A stretch of 64,000 nucleotides of DNA from JALONH01 sp046329235 (GTDB lineage: Bacteria > Bacteroidota > Bacteroidia > Cytophagales > Cytophagaceae), in the NCBI GenBank assembly GCA_046329235.1, contig JAXLVA010000001.1, positions 2,232,001 to 2,296,000 on the forward strand, read 5' to 3'. Shown piece by piece: positions 1-9,769 of the stretch. The stretch's first letter is position 1, and the number at the start of each line of letters is the position of its first letter. The notes beneath the pieces are model-generated. The model saw nothing but the letters and a program-made list of their open reading frames with translations. It was not told the DNA's origin and searched no databases. The position numbers and the translations under genes were made by a program.

Positions 1-1970
1 TGATAATTACGAATCTCCGTATCGAATAAGGCAACGTTGAACGTAGCATTCTTAAATGGATTTGTTTTGATACCAAATTCGTATTGGTCTGTATACTCCG
101 GTTTTACTACCGCTAAATCTAACATTGGTTGCCCACCTGAAGTTGGTAATCCGGCAATGTTCACACCTATTGGTTTATATCCATTAGCATAAGTGACGTA
201 TGTTTTAACTTTATCACTCCACTTATATGACAATGTTAACTGACCTGAAACGTTCGTATTGTTCTTCTTTGTGCTATATGCTTGAGCTGAATAAACTGTA
301 TTCTTAATTGATTTTAATGTAGGATCATTTGTTTGTAAACCACCGAAGGTATCGCGTTGATATTCCACTGACTTCTCATCATAGTTTACTCTAATACCAG
401 GTATCACGTTTAACTTTTTAGTAACAGCCCAATCCGCTTGACCATAAAATGCCGCTGATAATGATTTTAAACTATTAGTAGTTTTAATTCCGTATCCGTC
501 TAATAAGCCAGGCGTAGACCATGCCGCCGTGTTTGTTGTGCTTTGTGAGAATCTCCATTGATCTTGACCCGACAATTCAATTTGTACCGGATTTGATTTC
601 ACTTCTTGGCCTATCAAAAACAAACCGGCTGTAGTACTTAACTTTTCAGAAATTTTAGTGTTGTATCTAAATTCTTGTGAATACTGATTATGGAACGAAG
701 TTGCTTGAGATAATTTCAAAGCAGATAAACTTGTAAAATCTCTATCATTAGATGGATCCCAATCCCAATATCTCCAAGCAGTGGTAGATGTTAAGGTACC
801 TTTACCTAATATCCATTCTGCATTTAAAGATAAACCTCCTAATTTATTCCCTGATCTCCATGTTGTATTTTGATCTACTTTACGATCAAAAGGATTGTCT
901 GAAACTATGGTATAATTTAAATCGGAAATAATAGAGTTAAACTGTCTGTATGCTGCACGTTGAGTTTGCACCACCCCGGCAATTACTTGAGCATAACCTT
1001 CCGGATTCTGTTGATTATAATCACCCGATAAAGTCAACTTTAATTTATTGGTAGGTGTATATAAGAACTGAAGTCTACCACCTAGGTTATTTAAATCATT
1101 GATATATTTACTTGAATACACATTGTAGATAGTACCGTCACGTTGTGTACCTGAAAAGGAAAGTCTAGCCGCTAAACGATCTTTCACTAAAGGACCTGTT
1201 ACAGATAACTTACCTTGAATGTATCCATAATTACCGTAAGAAGACTCAAACGTTGCCCCCGGCTTAAAGGACGGAGCTTTAGTGGTAATATTGAACGCAC
1301 CGGATGTGGTGTTTTTACCAAACAAAGTTCCTTGAGGACCACGTAAAACTTCTATTCGATCAATATCTACAAAGTCTAATGTAGCAGCTGCCGGGCGAGC
1401 ATAATATACACCATCTACATAAAAACCAACCCCCGGATCAATACCATCATTGGTTAAACCAAACGTTGAACCTAAACCACGAATATTAATACCTGTGTTA
1501 CGTGGATTAGAGGTATACAATTGCACGCTAGGAACCAATTCCTTCACACGATTTACGTTAAACGCTCCCGTTTCTTCCACCTGTGCCCCACCTATAACCG
1601 TAACCGGAATAGGTATATCTTGAGGATCTTCTTCTTTACGACGAGAAGTTACAACAACCGCTTGATCATCTACTTCAGTTATTAATGTAACTACTAAGGT
1701 AGTAGTCTCCGCATTGACGGTAACCTCCTGCGATTTAAAACCTGTTGACCGAACAAGTAAAACCGCAGGAAAATTACCTGGATATGATATACTAAACTCA
1801 CCATTGACATTGGTAGTAGTTCCTATGGTAGTATTTTTGACATTCACAACAGCTCCTATGGCAGGTTCCTGAGAATCTGTAACTACCTTTCCTGAAATGG
1901 TTTGTTGAGCTGTTGCAACAAAAGGTAGCCCAATAATTAGTGCAATCCAAAGTGTAAAACTTGTTTTCAT
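1..1970 (-). CDS. TonB-dependent outer-membrane receptor, 3' end outside the window
   Basis: The reading frame is open from an ATG at 1970 to the window edge, about 656 codons. It starts with a Sec signal peptide (MKTSFTLWIALIIGLPFVATA). A carboxypeptidase-regulatory-like beta domain follows (about residues 23-100), then a plug domain (about 110-225, with VIGGAQVEE, NIRGLGS, VDGVYYARP and EVLRGPQGTLFGKNT). The rest is a long Tyr/Asn/Thr-rich beta-barrel. This is the usual build of TonB receptors in Bacteroidota, which take siderophores, vitamins or glycans across the outer membrane using energy from TonB/ExbBD. No SusD partner lies upstream, and downstream genes are out of view, so the substrate cannot be named. 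The plug resembles iron-complex receptors more than SusC, but that is only an impression. Confidence 0.93.
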   Translation of the reverse strand, partial: MKTSFTLWIALIIGLPFVATAQQTISGKVVTDSQEPAIGAVVNVKNTTIGTTTNVNGEFSISYPGNFPAVLLVRSTGFKSQEVTVNAETTTLVVTLITEVDDQAVVVTSRRKEEDPQDIPIPVTVIGGAQVEETGAFNVNRVKELVPSVQLYTSNPRNTGINIRGLGSTFGLTNDGIDPGVGFYVDGVYYARPAAATLDFVDIDRIEVLRGPQGTLFGKNTTSGAFNITTKAPSFKPGATFESSYGNYGYIQGKLSVTGPLVKDRLAARLSFSGTQRDGTIYNVYSSKYINDLNNLGGRLQFLYTPTNKLKLTLSGDYNQQNPEGYAQVIAGVVQTQRAAYRQFNSIISDLNYTIVSDNPFDRKVDQNTTWRSGNKLGGLSLNAEWILGKGTLTSTTAWRYWDWDPSNDRDFTSLSALKLSQATSFHNQYSQEFRYNTKISEKLSTTAGLFLIGQEVKSNPVQIELSGQDQWRFSQSTTNTAAWSTPGLLDGYGIKTTNSLKSLSAAFYGQADWAVTKKLNVIPGIRVNYDEKSVEYQRDTFGGLQTNDPTLKSIKNTVYSAQAYSTKKNNTNVSGQLTLSYKWSDKVKTYVTYANGYKPIGVNIAGLPTSGGQPMLDLAVVKPEYTDQYEFGIKTNPFKNATFNVALFDTEIRNY

Positions 1971-2424
1971 ACGCTCTTCTTTCGTGGTTTTATCATTTCT
2001 ACATATTCCCTATCTAATTAATAGACTTTGAAACAAGCGAAATGATTGTTTTTGTATTATTTCGTTGTGTTGAGTAGAGATTAAGCTTACTATCTCTACC
2101 AATTTGATAGACAAAAGTAGTTATTAAAACGAAAGTAAAAAATGTTTTTACAAAATATTTTTCTGTTTATAATGAAACAATCAAAATATTAAAACATAAT
2201 ATTTCATATTATAGATTAAACACAGAATAAAATTTCAGAATTTAATCACTACACCATATTGGATTATAACTAATCAGTAGAATTGGTTCTTTTAAAAAAA
2301 AAGAAGATTATTTTTCAAAAGCCAAAATGGCCAAAACAAAAAAATACAAAATAAGAGGTGAATACTCTACCCTACTATCACACTTCTTCCTTGGAAACCA
2401 GTATGATAGATGATGAACATTTAA
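1971..2424. other. Gene-free AT-rich spacer between the TonB receptor and the Rrf2 gene
   Basis: About 450 bases of very AT-rich sequence with no credible reading frame. It holds the upstream region of the TonB receptor, including a -7-like element at 2112-2119, and the downstream end of the Rrf2 gene. I see no strong terminator hairpin and no repeat in it. Confidence 0.6.
2112..2119 (-). promoter_or_regulatory. Candidate -7 element for the TonB receptor
   Basis: Read on the minus strand this is TACTTTTG, an exact match to the Bacteroidota -7 consensus TAnnTTTG, 141 bases before the receptor ATG. No clear TTTG -33 box lies 19-21 bases upstream, so the call rests on the -7 box alone. Confidence 0.4.
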
Positions 2425-2847
2425 TTATAGGATGCTTTTATGCATCAATTCACGCAAAGTGGTGCCATCTAAAATTTTGACCGTTTCCTCACGTACTTGC
2501 CAAAAAAGACTTCTAATTTCACATGTATTTTCGTCAATACACTCATCACATCGCTGATAAGCCAATTTACTGACACAAGGAATGGGTGCCAAAGGACCGT
2601 CAATAATTCTTAGCACTGTACCTATATTAATATCTTCCGGAGTTTTACCCAATAGATAGCCGCCGTCTTTGCCTCTTTTACTTTGCAAAATCCCTTGTTT
2701 TTTGAGTTCAAGAAGGATTTGTTCTAAAAATTTCTTTGGAATCCCTTCTTCGGCGGAGATTTCTGATATTAATACCACCCCTTTATCTTCGTTTTTACCT
2801 AAATATAAAAGTGCCTTTAATGCATATTTAGCTTTCTTTGATAACAT
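2425..2847 (-). CDS. Rrf2-family transcriptional regulator
   Basis: This 140-residue protein has the Rrf2 winged helix at its N-terminus (MLSKKAKYALKALLYLG, then IPKKFLEQILLELKKQGIL and SKRGKDGGYLL). A cysteine-rich segment follows, with Cys91, Cys100, Cys103 and Cys109. In IscR, NsrR and RsrR, cysteines in this region bind an Fe-S cluster, so the protein probably senses Fe-S status, nitric oxide or redox state. The exact spacing is not that of E. coli IscR, so I do not give a symbol. It is divergent from guaB across a 149-base gap. No isc/suf or cysteine-synthesis genes are nearby to show its target. Confidence 0.9.
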   Translation of the reverse strand: MLSKKAKYALKALLYLGKNEDKGVVLISEISAEEGIPKKFLEQILLELKKQGILQSKRGKDGGYLLGKTPEDINIGTVLRIIDGPLAPIPCVSKLAYQRCDECIDENTCEIRSLFWQVREETVKILDGTTLRELMHKSIL

Positions 2848-2952
2848 AGTCTATACAGAATGATTACAATTCAATATTACGGTTTTATGACAATTAAGAC
2901 AACTATTATAAAATAAGTACAAATCCGATTTTAAAAATCCATTTATTTTGAG

Positions 2953-2960
2953 TACTTTTG
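2953..2960 (+). promoter_or_regulatory. Candidate -7 element for guaB
   Basis: TACTTTTG matches TAnnTTTG exactly. It lies 36 bases before the guaB ATG and would give a leader of about 30 bases. The -33 region is only T-rich (TTTT at the expected distance), not a clean TTTG. Confidence 0.5.
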
Positions 2961-2996
2961 TCCGGCAAATAAGGAACCTTAATCACTTTATTTGCT

Positions 2997-4469
2997 ATGC
3001 TACAAGATGCCTCTAAATTCGCAGGTGAAGCGTTAACATACGACGATGTGCTGTTGATCCCTGCTTACTCTGAAATCCTACCCAGAGATACAGAAACCAA
3101 AACTTTTTTAACCCGCAACATCCAATTAAATATTCCGCTTGTATCCGCTGCTATGGATACCGTGACCGAATATGAGATGGCTATTGCTATGGCTCACGAA
3201 GGTGGTTTAGGTTTTATCCATAAAAACATGTCCATTGAGAAGCAAGCTGACCAAGTACGTAAAGTAAAACGTTCGGAAAGCGGAATGATCATGGATCCTA
3301 TTACTCTTCCTGAAACCGCTCTTTTGAAGGATGCGCTTCAAATTATGAAGGAATTCAAAGTAGGTGGTATTCCGGTGGTAGATAAAAACAGTAAACTGAT
3401 TGGTATCCTAACTAACCGTGATTTAAGATTCCAAAAAAACTTAAACAAACCGGTAACGAAGGTAATGACAACAGACAACCTGATTACCGCACTTGAAGGA
3501 ATTGATTTGTTAAAAGCAGAAGAAATCCTTCAAAAATACAAAATCGAAAAATTACCAATCACAGATAAACAAGGTCGCTTGAAAGGACTTATCACCTACC
3601 GTGATATCCTGAAGAAAAAAGACAGACCTTATGCTTGTAAGGATGAATATGGTCGTTTACGTGCCGGTGCTGCCGTAGGGGTAACACCTGATATGTTAGA
3701 CCGTATTGAAGCTTTAGTAAAAGCAGGTGTAGATGTAGTGAGTATTGATACAGCTCATGGTCATTCCAAAGGAGTAATATCCGCTTTAAAAGAAGCGAAA
3801 AAGAAATTCAAAACGATTGATATCATTGCTGGTAACGTAGCAACAGCAGATGGTGCTAAAGCCTTAGCGGATGCCGGTGCAGATGGGGTAAAAGTAGGAA
3901 TTGGCCCGGGTTCAATTTGTACTACTCGTATTATCGCAGGTGTAGGTGTTCCTCAATTATATGCCGTATATCAAGCGGCTCAAGCTTTACAGAAAACAAA
4001 GGTTCCAGTTATAGCTGACGGTGGTATCCGTTTCTCCGGAGACGTTTGTAAAGCCATTGCAGCAGGTGCTAGCACCGTAATGATTGGTTCTCTAATCGCA
4101 GGTACTGAAGAAGCTCCGGGTGAAGTAATTATTTACGAAGGACGTAAATTCAAAACCTACCGAGGTATGGGCTCTTTAGAAGCTATGGAAGATGGATCCA
4201 AAGACCGTTATTTCCAAGATGCCGAAGACGATATCAAAAAACTAGTTCCGGAAGGTATTGTAGGTCGCGTTGCCTACAAAGGCAAAACACTTGAAATCAT
4301 CTATCAATTAATTGGTGGTTTAAAAGCCGGTATGGGATACTGCGGTGCTAAAAACATTGAAGCAATGAAAAAAGCTAAGTTTGTTAAAATAACTGCAGCA
4401 GGTGTTAAAGAAAGTCATCCACATGATGTAACTATCACGCGTGAGGCTCCAAATTATAGTAGTAGATAA
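2997..4469 (+). CDS. guaB: Inosine-5'-monophosphate dehydrogenase
   Basis: GuaB oxidises IMP to XMP with NAD+, the committed step of GMP synthesis, in the cytoplasm. The 490-residue protein shows the full family layout. The N-terminal barrel has LTYDDVLLIPAYSEILPRD and VSAAMDTVTE. Two CBS domains lie at about residues 95-205. The catalytic loop GIGPGSICTTR carries the nucleophile Cys308, the phosphate-binding part reads ADGGIRFSGD, and the C-terminal flap has YRGMGSLEAM. The length is normal and all key residues are present. A PP2C phosphatase gene starts 8 bases after its stop, so guaB may head the transcript of the partner-switching module that follows. Confidence 0.98.
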   Translation: MLQDASKFAGEALTYDDVLLIPAYSEILPRDTETKTFLTRNIQLNIPLVSAAMDTVTEYEMAIAMAHEGGLGFIHKNMSIEKQADQVRKVKRSESGMIMDPITLPETALLKDALQIMKEFKVGGIPVVDKNSKLIGILTNRDLRFQKNLNKPVTKVMTTDNLITALEGIDLLKAEEILQKYKIEKLPITDKQGRLKGLITYRDILKKKDRPYACKDEYGRLRAGAAVGVTPDMLDRIEALVKAGVDVVSIDTAHGHSKGVISALKEAKKKFKTIDIIAGNVATADGAKALADAGADGVKVGIGPGSICTTRIIAGVGVPQLYAVYQAAQALQKTKVPVIADGGIRFSGDVCKAIAAGASTVMIGSLIAGTEEAPGEVIIYEGRKFKTYRGMGSLEAMEDGSKDRYFQDAEDDIKKLVPEGIVGRVAYKGKTLEIIYQLIGGLKAGMGYCGAKNIEAMKKAKFVKITAAGVKESHPHDVTITREAPNYSSR

Positions 4470-4477
4470 GCAATCGA

Positions 4478-6529
4478 ATGTCGCTCATAGGATTTAAGCG
4501 CATATATTTTTCACTAGCTTTTGTAAGCTGGGCATTACTATTGGTGAATGACATACTTATCATTCACCACTCCGGTAGTACATTTCCTATTATATTCTCT
4601 GATATAGCTATGAACGTGTTTATAAGCACGTTCTTCCTATTTACATTCCTAGGGTTTAAGATTGAAATAGGTATGCAACGTACCGGCCAATTGACCGATA
4701 TGTTGTGGCAAGTGTTTTTATTAGGCGCCGTAACTATACCTATAACCATTGTTATCAAACTGGTAAGTGACTTGTTTTTTGATAATGAGATTACCCACGA
4801 TCCTCTACTTTCTAATATCTTCAATCATATCAATATTGGTCTTATCACCATTTTCGTGGCCAACAGTTTTTATGTATGGAAGAAAATGATTCTATATCAA
4901 AAAAGTAACCGAACCGATGTATTATGGCACATCTTCGAATACTTAGTATTGGGAAGTATTATCAGTAATTTCTTTTCTATTGATTTTACCCAAACTGATT
5001 TCTTACTTATCAGTTCTCCTCTTACCGTTTTAGGCATTATGCTCACTTTTAATTTAAAGTGGGTAGCCTTTATGAATTACAAACAAAAGTGGCGTAGCAT
5101 ACTTTTATTAGGTCTTTTAATCATTATCATATTCACGTTCATGGAGCGAATCTATGAACAACATTTTGTTGCACGTCTAATTATTGATTTAGCAGACAAT
5201 ATATTTATCATGGCAGTCATGGGCTTCATTCTTACCAACTGCATGGTCGCGACGTTAGTATTATTGTTTAACCTTCCTACTTCATCTGTATTTGAACAGA
5301 AATTCGGTGAAGTAATGTTATTCCAGAAGCTTCATCAATCGCTACAAGTAGGAGATAAAGAAGAAGATGTGTATGACATCCTTCTTGAAAACAGTAAAAT
5401 CACGGTAATGGCTGATGCCGCATGGTTAGAAATTAGAGATGAAAAAAATGCTTTAAAAGCTTTTTCAAATTTAAGTATTGATGAGTTTGATGTATTTGAA
5501 ATCAAAAAAGCCTTAAGAAAAAACCAATTAAATATTATTTCTGATCCTCAATACATCAAAAATATTCACGATTATCCTCACACTGAAAAAATAAAACACC
5601 TTTCCTTTAAATCTTTATTAATGATTCCTCTATCCTCTAACAATCAAACGTTAGGGACTCTTGTTCTTGCTAAGAACATTCAGGATGGGTTTGATAAAGA
5701 AATGGTGGACATTATTTTCACCTTTGTAAGTCAAGCTTCTATTGCTATTAAAAACTTCCGCTTAATGGATGAAGCCATTCAAACGGAACGCTATAAAGAG
5801 GAAATTAAAATTGCGAAAGATGTACAAAAGAGTTTAATACCTTCTGATTTACAAATAAATTCTACCGTTCAAATCACCGCCTTTTCCAAAGGAGCGGATG
5901 ATGTAGGAGGTGATTATTATGATGTATTCGCTCTTTCCGAACATCGATTTGTAGTGGTTATAGGTGACGTATCCGGCCATGGAACGAGTGCTGCATTTAA
6001 CATGGCACAAATGAAAGGTGTATTCCATTCATTAGTTGGAATGGATTTATCGGCTGAAAAATTCATGGAATATGCCAATGACGCTCTTTCCAGATGCCTA
6101 GACAAGAAAATTTTCATCACCCTCAGTTATTTTATCATTGATACCGATATTCATAAAATTGAATATGCGCGTGCCGGACATTGTCCTGCGTTATTATTAA
6201 AAAATCAGGATACTACCATTGAAACCCTTGATGGTAAAGGGATGGGGTTAGGTTTAACACGTAATATAAACTACGCTAAGTTTATTCAAAAATATGAATC
6301 AACCTACGCAGCCGGTGACATGTTAGTGTTATATACTGATGGGTTGATTGAAGCTCATAGTCCTACTCGCTTAGAATATGGCTATGATCGCTTAAAACAA
6401 GTCATCATAGACCACAAAGAGGCTAGCGCAAAGGCTATGAATGAGGCTATTATAGAAGATGTCCAAATATTTATAGGCTCAACACAATTCGAAGACGATT
6501 GTACATTATTAGTCTTACGTTTTGTATAA
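4478..6529 (+). CDS. Membrane-anchored GAF-PP2C (SpoIIE/RsbU-type) serine phosphatase
   Basis: The 683-residue protein has about seven or eight hydrophobic segments in residues 1-265, a GAF-like domain at about 290-425, a short linker helix, and an SpoIIE/PP2C domain from about 445 to the end. The metal-binding acidic residues are visible: Asp475 and Asp479 in GADDVGGDYYD and Asp497 in GDVSGHG. Proteins of this class dephosphorylate a STAS anti-sigma-factor antagonist, and here the STAS gene overlaps its end. The membrane and GAF parts suggest that a membrane or small-ligand signal controls the phosphatase. The signal is unknown. The first ATG after the guaB stop gives a natural membrane N-terminus. 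Confidence 0.9.
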   Translation: MSLIGFKRIYFSLAFVSWALLLVNDILIIHHSGSTFPIIFSDIAMNVFISTFFLFTFLGFKIEIGMQRTGQLTDMLWQVFLLGAVTIPITIVIKLVSDLFFDNEITHDPLLSNIFNHINIGLITIFVANSFYVWKKMILYQKSNRTDVLWHIFEYLVLGSIISNFFSIDFTQTDFLLISSPLTVLGIMLTFNLKWVAFMNYKQKWRSILLLGLLIIIIFTFMERIYEQHFVARLIIDLADNIFIMAVMGFILTNCMVATLVLLFNLPTSSVFEQKFGEVMLFQKLHQSLQVGDKEEDVYDILLENSKITVMADAAWLEIRDEKNALKAFSNLSIDEFDVFEIKKALRKNQLNIISDPQYIKNIHDYPHTEKIKHLSFKSLLMIPLSSNNQTLGTLVLAKNIQDGFDKEMVDIIFTFVSQASIAIKNFRLMDEAIQTERYKEEIKIAKDVQKSLIPSDLQINSTVQITAFSKGADDVGGDYYDVFALSEHRFVVVIGDVSGHGTSAAFNMAQMKGVFHSLVGMDLSAEKFMEYANDALSRCLDKKIFITLSYFIIDTDIHKIEYARAGHCPALLLKNQDTTIETLDGKGMGLGLTRNINYAKFIQKYESTYAAGDMLVLYTDGLIEAHSPTRLEYGYDRLKQVIIDHKEASAKAMNEAIIEDVQIFIGSTQFEDDCTLLVLRFV

Positions 6530-6575
6530 AATATTTCAAACTTTATTTACATTATATCGTAAAAACAACTTACTT

Positions 6576-6911
6576 ATGCAAATAACCACCTCTCAAGAAC
6601 AGGAGTTTTATGTGTTAGCCATCGAAGGTGATTTAGATGCCAGTTCTAGTATTCAATTAGACACGGCCATTGCGGAGGCTAAAGAGAAAGGTGAAAAGAA
6701 AATTATTGTTGATTGTACAGAGTTACAATATATCTCTTCTGCAGGATTAGGAGTTTTTATGTCTTACATCCAAGATTTTCAAGCAGAAGGAATCAACATG
6801 GTTCTCTGTCACATGAGTGAAAAAGTAAAACAAGTCTTTTCTATTTTGGGATTAGACGAATTAATTAGAATCGTAACTACTAAAGAAGAAGCGAAATCGT
6901 TATTAGCTTAA
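6576..6911 (+). CDS. STAS-domain anti-sigma-factor antagonist (RsbV/SpoIIAA-like)
   Basis: An open frame begins at 6522, but I place the start at the ATG at 6576. The protein then begins MQITTSQEQEFYVLAIEGDL, the standard N-terminus of the family, and has 111 residues. It is a single STAS domain: GDLDASSS in the first strand-helix turn and DCTELQYISSAGLGVF around the serine that the partner kinase phosphorylates in RsbV-type proteins. When dephosphorylated, such proteins bind the ATPase partner and release its client. Its stop codon overlaps the next start in TAATG, so translational coupling with the ATPase gene is likely. Confidence 0.92.
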   Translation: MQITTSQEQEFYVLAIEGDLDASSSIQLDTAIAEAKEKGEKKIIVDCTELQYISSAGLGVFMSYIQDFQAEGINMVLCHMSEKVKQVFSILGLDELIRIVTTKEEAKSLLA

Positions 6912-7327
6912 TGGCATACAAATTTACCATAGAACGTAATACCCAAAATCTGAAGGCGGTGCGCGACTTTGTCACACAGAGTCTGCTTGCTATGTCTGTT
7001 CCGGATAAGGATATTAATATGATGGTACTTGCAGTAGATGAGGTATGTGCAAATCGCATGTTACACTCTCCTACTCGAGTAATGCCCAATGCTATTGAGT
7101 TAGAAATTAAAAAAGAACGTGAAGATATCACTTTTGTCATTCGTGATACGGGTGACTTATATGACATCAACACGCATGCAGAGCCTGATTTAAAACAACT
7201 TATTGCTGAAAAAAGAAAAGGGGGAATAGGGCTTATGTTGGTAAAAAAGATCATGGATACCATTGAGATTTCCAGATCAGAGCCTTACACCGTACTTTTA
7301 ATGCACAAAAGGCTGAATCTAGCCTAA
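6911..7327 (+). CDS. Anti-sigma-factor-type serine kinase/ATPase (RsbW/SpoIIAB-like)
   Basis: This 138-residue protein is a lone GHKL ATPase domain. The N box reads VDEVCANRMLHS with the Mg-binding Asn, the G1 box is RDTGDLYD, and the G2 box is KGGIGLMLVKKIMD. In known partner-switching modules such a protein phosphorylates the STAS partner and holds a sigma factor or another effector. No sigma-factor gene lies next to it, so its client must be encoded elsewhere. The N box is unusual after the Asn (Arg-Met instead of Ala-Ile/Val). The gene overlaps the STAS gene by one base. Confidence 0.9.
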   Translation: MAYKFTIERNTQNLKAVRDFVTQSLLAMSVPDKDINMMVLAVDEVCANRMLHSPTRVMPNAIELEIKKEREDITFVIRDTGDLYDINTHAEPDLKQLIAEKRKGGIGLMLVKKIMDTIEISRSEPYTVLLMHKRLNLA

Positions 7328-7452
7328 GTAATTTTTTTACCGGCAAAAAAATCATTATTTTGTACTGTTTATACCAAGCCCATAGAGCCTATCGTTCTCT
7401 CTAGGTTGTGGTCTATTTTATTTAACTTAATTCAGAAAGAATAATACCGTTT

Positions 7453-9765
7453 ATGTTTTCCATTCGTTCGAAAAGAATGCTTTCGTTTACTATGGCTACG
7501 TTCATAGTTTTGGGTTGTGCTTCCGAGAAAAAATCTACTTCAAAAACAACTACTGAACCTATCATAGCAACTGTTGGTGATGAAAAAATTCCAACTCAAG
7601 AATTTAAATATGTATATGATAAAACAAACGGAAAAAATCCGGATGCCTATACAAAAGAAAGCATAGAAGATTACATGGACTTATATCTAAAGTTCAAACT
7701 AAAAGTACATGCAGCTAAAGAACTAGGGATGGATACTTCTGCAGGATTCAAACAAGAATTCGAAGGATTCAGAAAACAACTTGCTGCTCCTTACCTAGTA
7801 GAAAAGAAAGTGACCGACATGATGATTCAACAAGCATACGATCGTATGAAAGAAGAGATTCGTGCTTCGCATATTCTAATCATGTGCTCTCCTACTGCAG
7901 ACCCTAAAGATACTTTGATTGCGTATAACAAAATCAAATCTATACGTGACAAAGCTGTAAAAGGTGATGACTTTGGTGTTTTAGCATTTCAGAATAGCGA
8001 AGATCCATCCGCCAAAACCAATCGTGGAGACTTAGGATATTTCACTTCTCTACGTATGGTTTATGAATTTGAAAACGCAGCATACAATACGCCAGTAGGT
8101 CAAACCTCCGGTATCTTCAGAACAAAGTTTGGATATCATATTCTAAAAGTAGTAGATCGTAGACCATCACAAGGTCAAGTACATGCGGCACATATCATGG
8201 TTCGATACAACCAAGGAATGAACCCGGAAGATTCTATTGTAGCAAAGAATAAAATTGATGAGATCTATCAAAATTTAAAATCAGGTGAAGACTGGAACAC
8301 CTTATGTATGGAGTTTTCTGAAGATCCTAACACCCGTTTAAAAGGTGGAGAGTTAAACTGGTTCACCACAGGAAGATTAAATAGCCCTGCTTTCGAAGAG
8401 GCTGCTTTTAAATTAAAAAACAACGGTGATTATAGTGCACCTGTTCAAACTGCCTATGGTTGGCATATCATTAAACTATTAGATCGTAAACCACTAGGAT
8501 CTTTTGAAGAACTGGAACCTAGTCTACGTGCTAAAGTAACAAAGGATTCTCGTTCAGAAATGAATCGTAGAATGCTAATCGATCGATTGAAAAAAGAAAA
8601 CAACTTTAATGAAAATACTAAGGCTTATCAATATGCTTCAAGTAAAGTTGACTCTAGTATTCTTTTAGCTAATTGGACTTATACTCCTAACGAGAAGAAT
8701 AATTTAGACTTATTCACTATTCAAAATCAAAAGTATTCTGTACAAAATTTCTTCGACTTTGTACGTGAACGCCAACAACCACAAAACACAATCTCTCCTA
8801 ACGCCTACTTCTCTAACTTGTACAAACAATATGTAGATGAATCAGTAGTCGCTTATGAAGAATCACATTTAGCGGACAAGTATTTAGACTACCGTATGCT
8901 TTATCGTGAATACTACGAAGGGATTTTACTATTCCAAATCATGGAAGATAATGTATGGCAAAAAGCTATTCTTGACACGGCAGGGTTAAGACAACATTAC
9001 CTGCGCACTTCTTCTAAATACCAATGGAATGAAAGAGCGCATACCTATATATTTAATGCAGCCGACAAAACCACGATTGAAAACATTAAAAAAGATTTCG
9101 CTCTTTCAAAGTATCCGGTAACAGATTACTCTTTTGAAAAAATCGCATTCGACAAAAACAAAGCTAACCTAAGTACTACTTCAAAAAGTCAATTAACTAA
9201 GTTAATTGTATTAATGGCAAGAGATACAGCTTACAGTGCAGAAATTAAAATCAGCAGAGAGTTTGGTGAAACCGAAAGTGTATTCAAAGCGCGTAAAGAT
9301 TCTATTGAACACTTTATTAACACCAATAAACTAAAAAACAATCGCATCACTATTGTCGATGCAGGTGTACAACCTAAACGCAAAGTTGAGGCACAGAAAC
9401 AAGCTGATCGTTATGCTGAAGTAACGTTATATACTTCTTCTAAAAAATATTTAGAGACAAAATACAACAAAAACTCTTCCTTGACACTTCAAGTTCAAGA
9501 AGGTTTGTATCAGCAAAAAGACAATGACATATTTAACCAAGCGACTTTCGCCAAGGGTAATTATGAATTTGAAAAAAATGGAAGATTCTATTATGTTGTT
9601 ATTGATAGAATCGAGCCTGCTAGAAGTAAATATTTTGATGAGTGTAAAGGCTTAGTGATTTCTGATTATCAGAATTACCTAGAATCTGAATGGTTAAAAG
9701 AGTTAAAAGCCAAATACCCAACAACAGTTAATCAATCTGAAATTGATCAATTAATAAAACAATAA
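7453..9765 (+). CDS. Periplasmic PpiC-type peptidyl-prolyl isomerase, lipoprotein
   Basis: The 770-residue protein has a lipoprotein signal ending VLGC with the lipidated Cys at residue 22. It has two parvulin (rotamase) domains. The first runs from about 137 to 236 (RASHILIMCSP to FGYHILKVVDRRP), the second from about 241 to 347 (HAAHIMVRYN to YGWHIIKLLDRKP). A long C-terminal region without a domain I recognise follows. Proteins of this build catalyse proline isomerisation and act as chaperones for outer-membrane proteins. It is followed by a SurA-like gene with a 4-base gap, so the two form a folding pair for envelope proteins, useful in a cell rich in TonB receptors and T9SS cargo. Confidence 0.92.
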   Translation: MFSIRSKRMLSFTMATFIVLGCASEKKSTSKTTTEPIIATVGDEKIPTQEFKYVYDKTNGKNPDAYTKESIEDYMDLYLKFKLKVHAAKELGMDTSAGFKQEFEGFRKQLAAPYLVEKKVTDMMIQQAYDRMKEEIRASHILIMCSPTADPKDTLIAYNKIKSIRDKAVKGDDFGVLAFQNSEDPSAKTNRGDLGYFTSLRMVYEFENAAYNTPVGQTSGIFRTKFGYHILKVVDRRPSQGQVHAAHIMVRYNQGMNPEDSIVAKNKIDEIYQNLKSGEDWNTLCMEFSEDPNTRLKGGELNWFTTGRLNSPAFEEAAFKLKNNGDYSAPVQTAYGWHIIKLLDRKPLGSFEELEPSLRAKVTKDSRSEMNRRMLIDRLKKENNFNENTKAYQYASSKVDSSILLANWTYTPNEKNNLDLFTIQNQKYSVQNFFDFVRERQQPQNTISPNAYFSNLYKQYVDESVVAYEESHLADKYLDYRMLYREYYEGILLFQIMEDNVWQKAILDTAGLRQHYLRTSSKYQWNERAHTYIFNAADKTTIENIKKDFALSKYPVTDYSFEKIAFDKNKANLSTTSKSQLTKLIVLMARDTAYSAEIKISREFGETESVFKARKDSIEHFINTNKLKNNRITIVDAGVQPKRKVEAQKQADRYAEVTLYTSSKKYLETKYNKNSSLTLQVQEGLYQQKDNDIFNQATFAKGNYEFEKNGRFYYVVIDRIEPARSKYFDECKGLVISDYQNYLESEWLKELKAKYPTTVNQSEIDQLIKQ

Positions 9766-9769
9766 TTAA

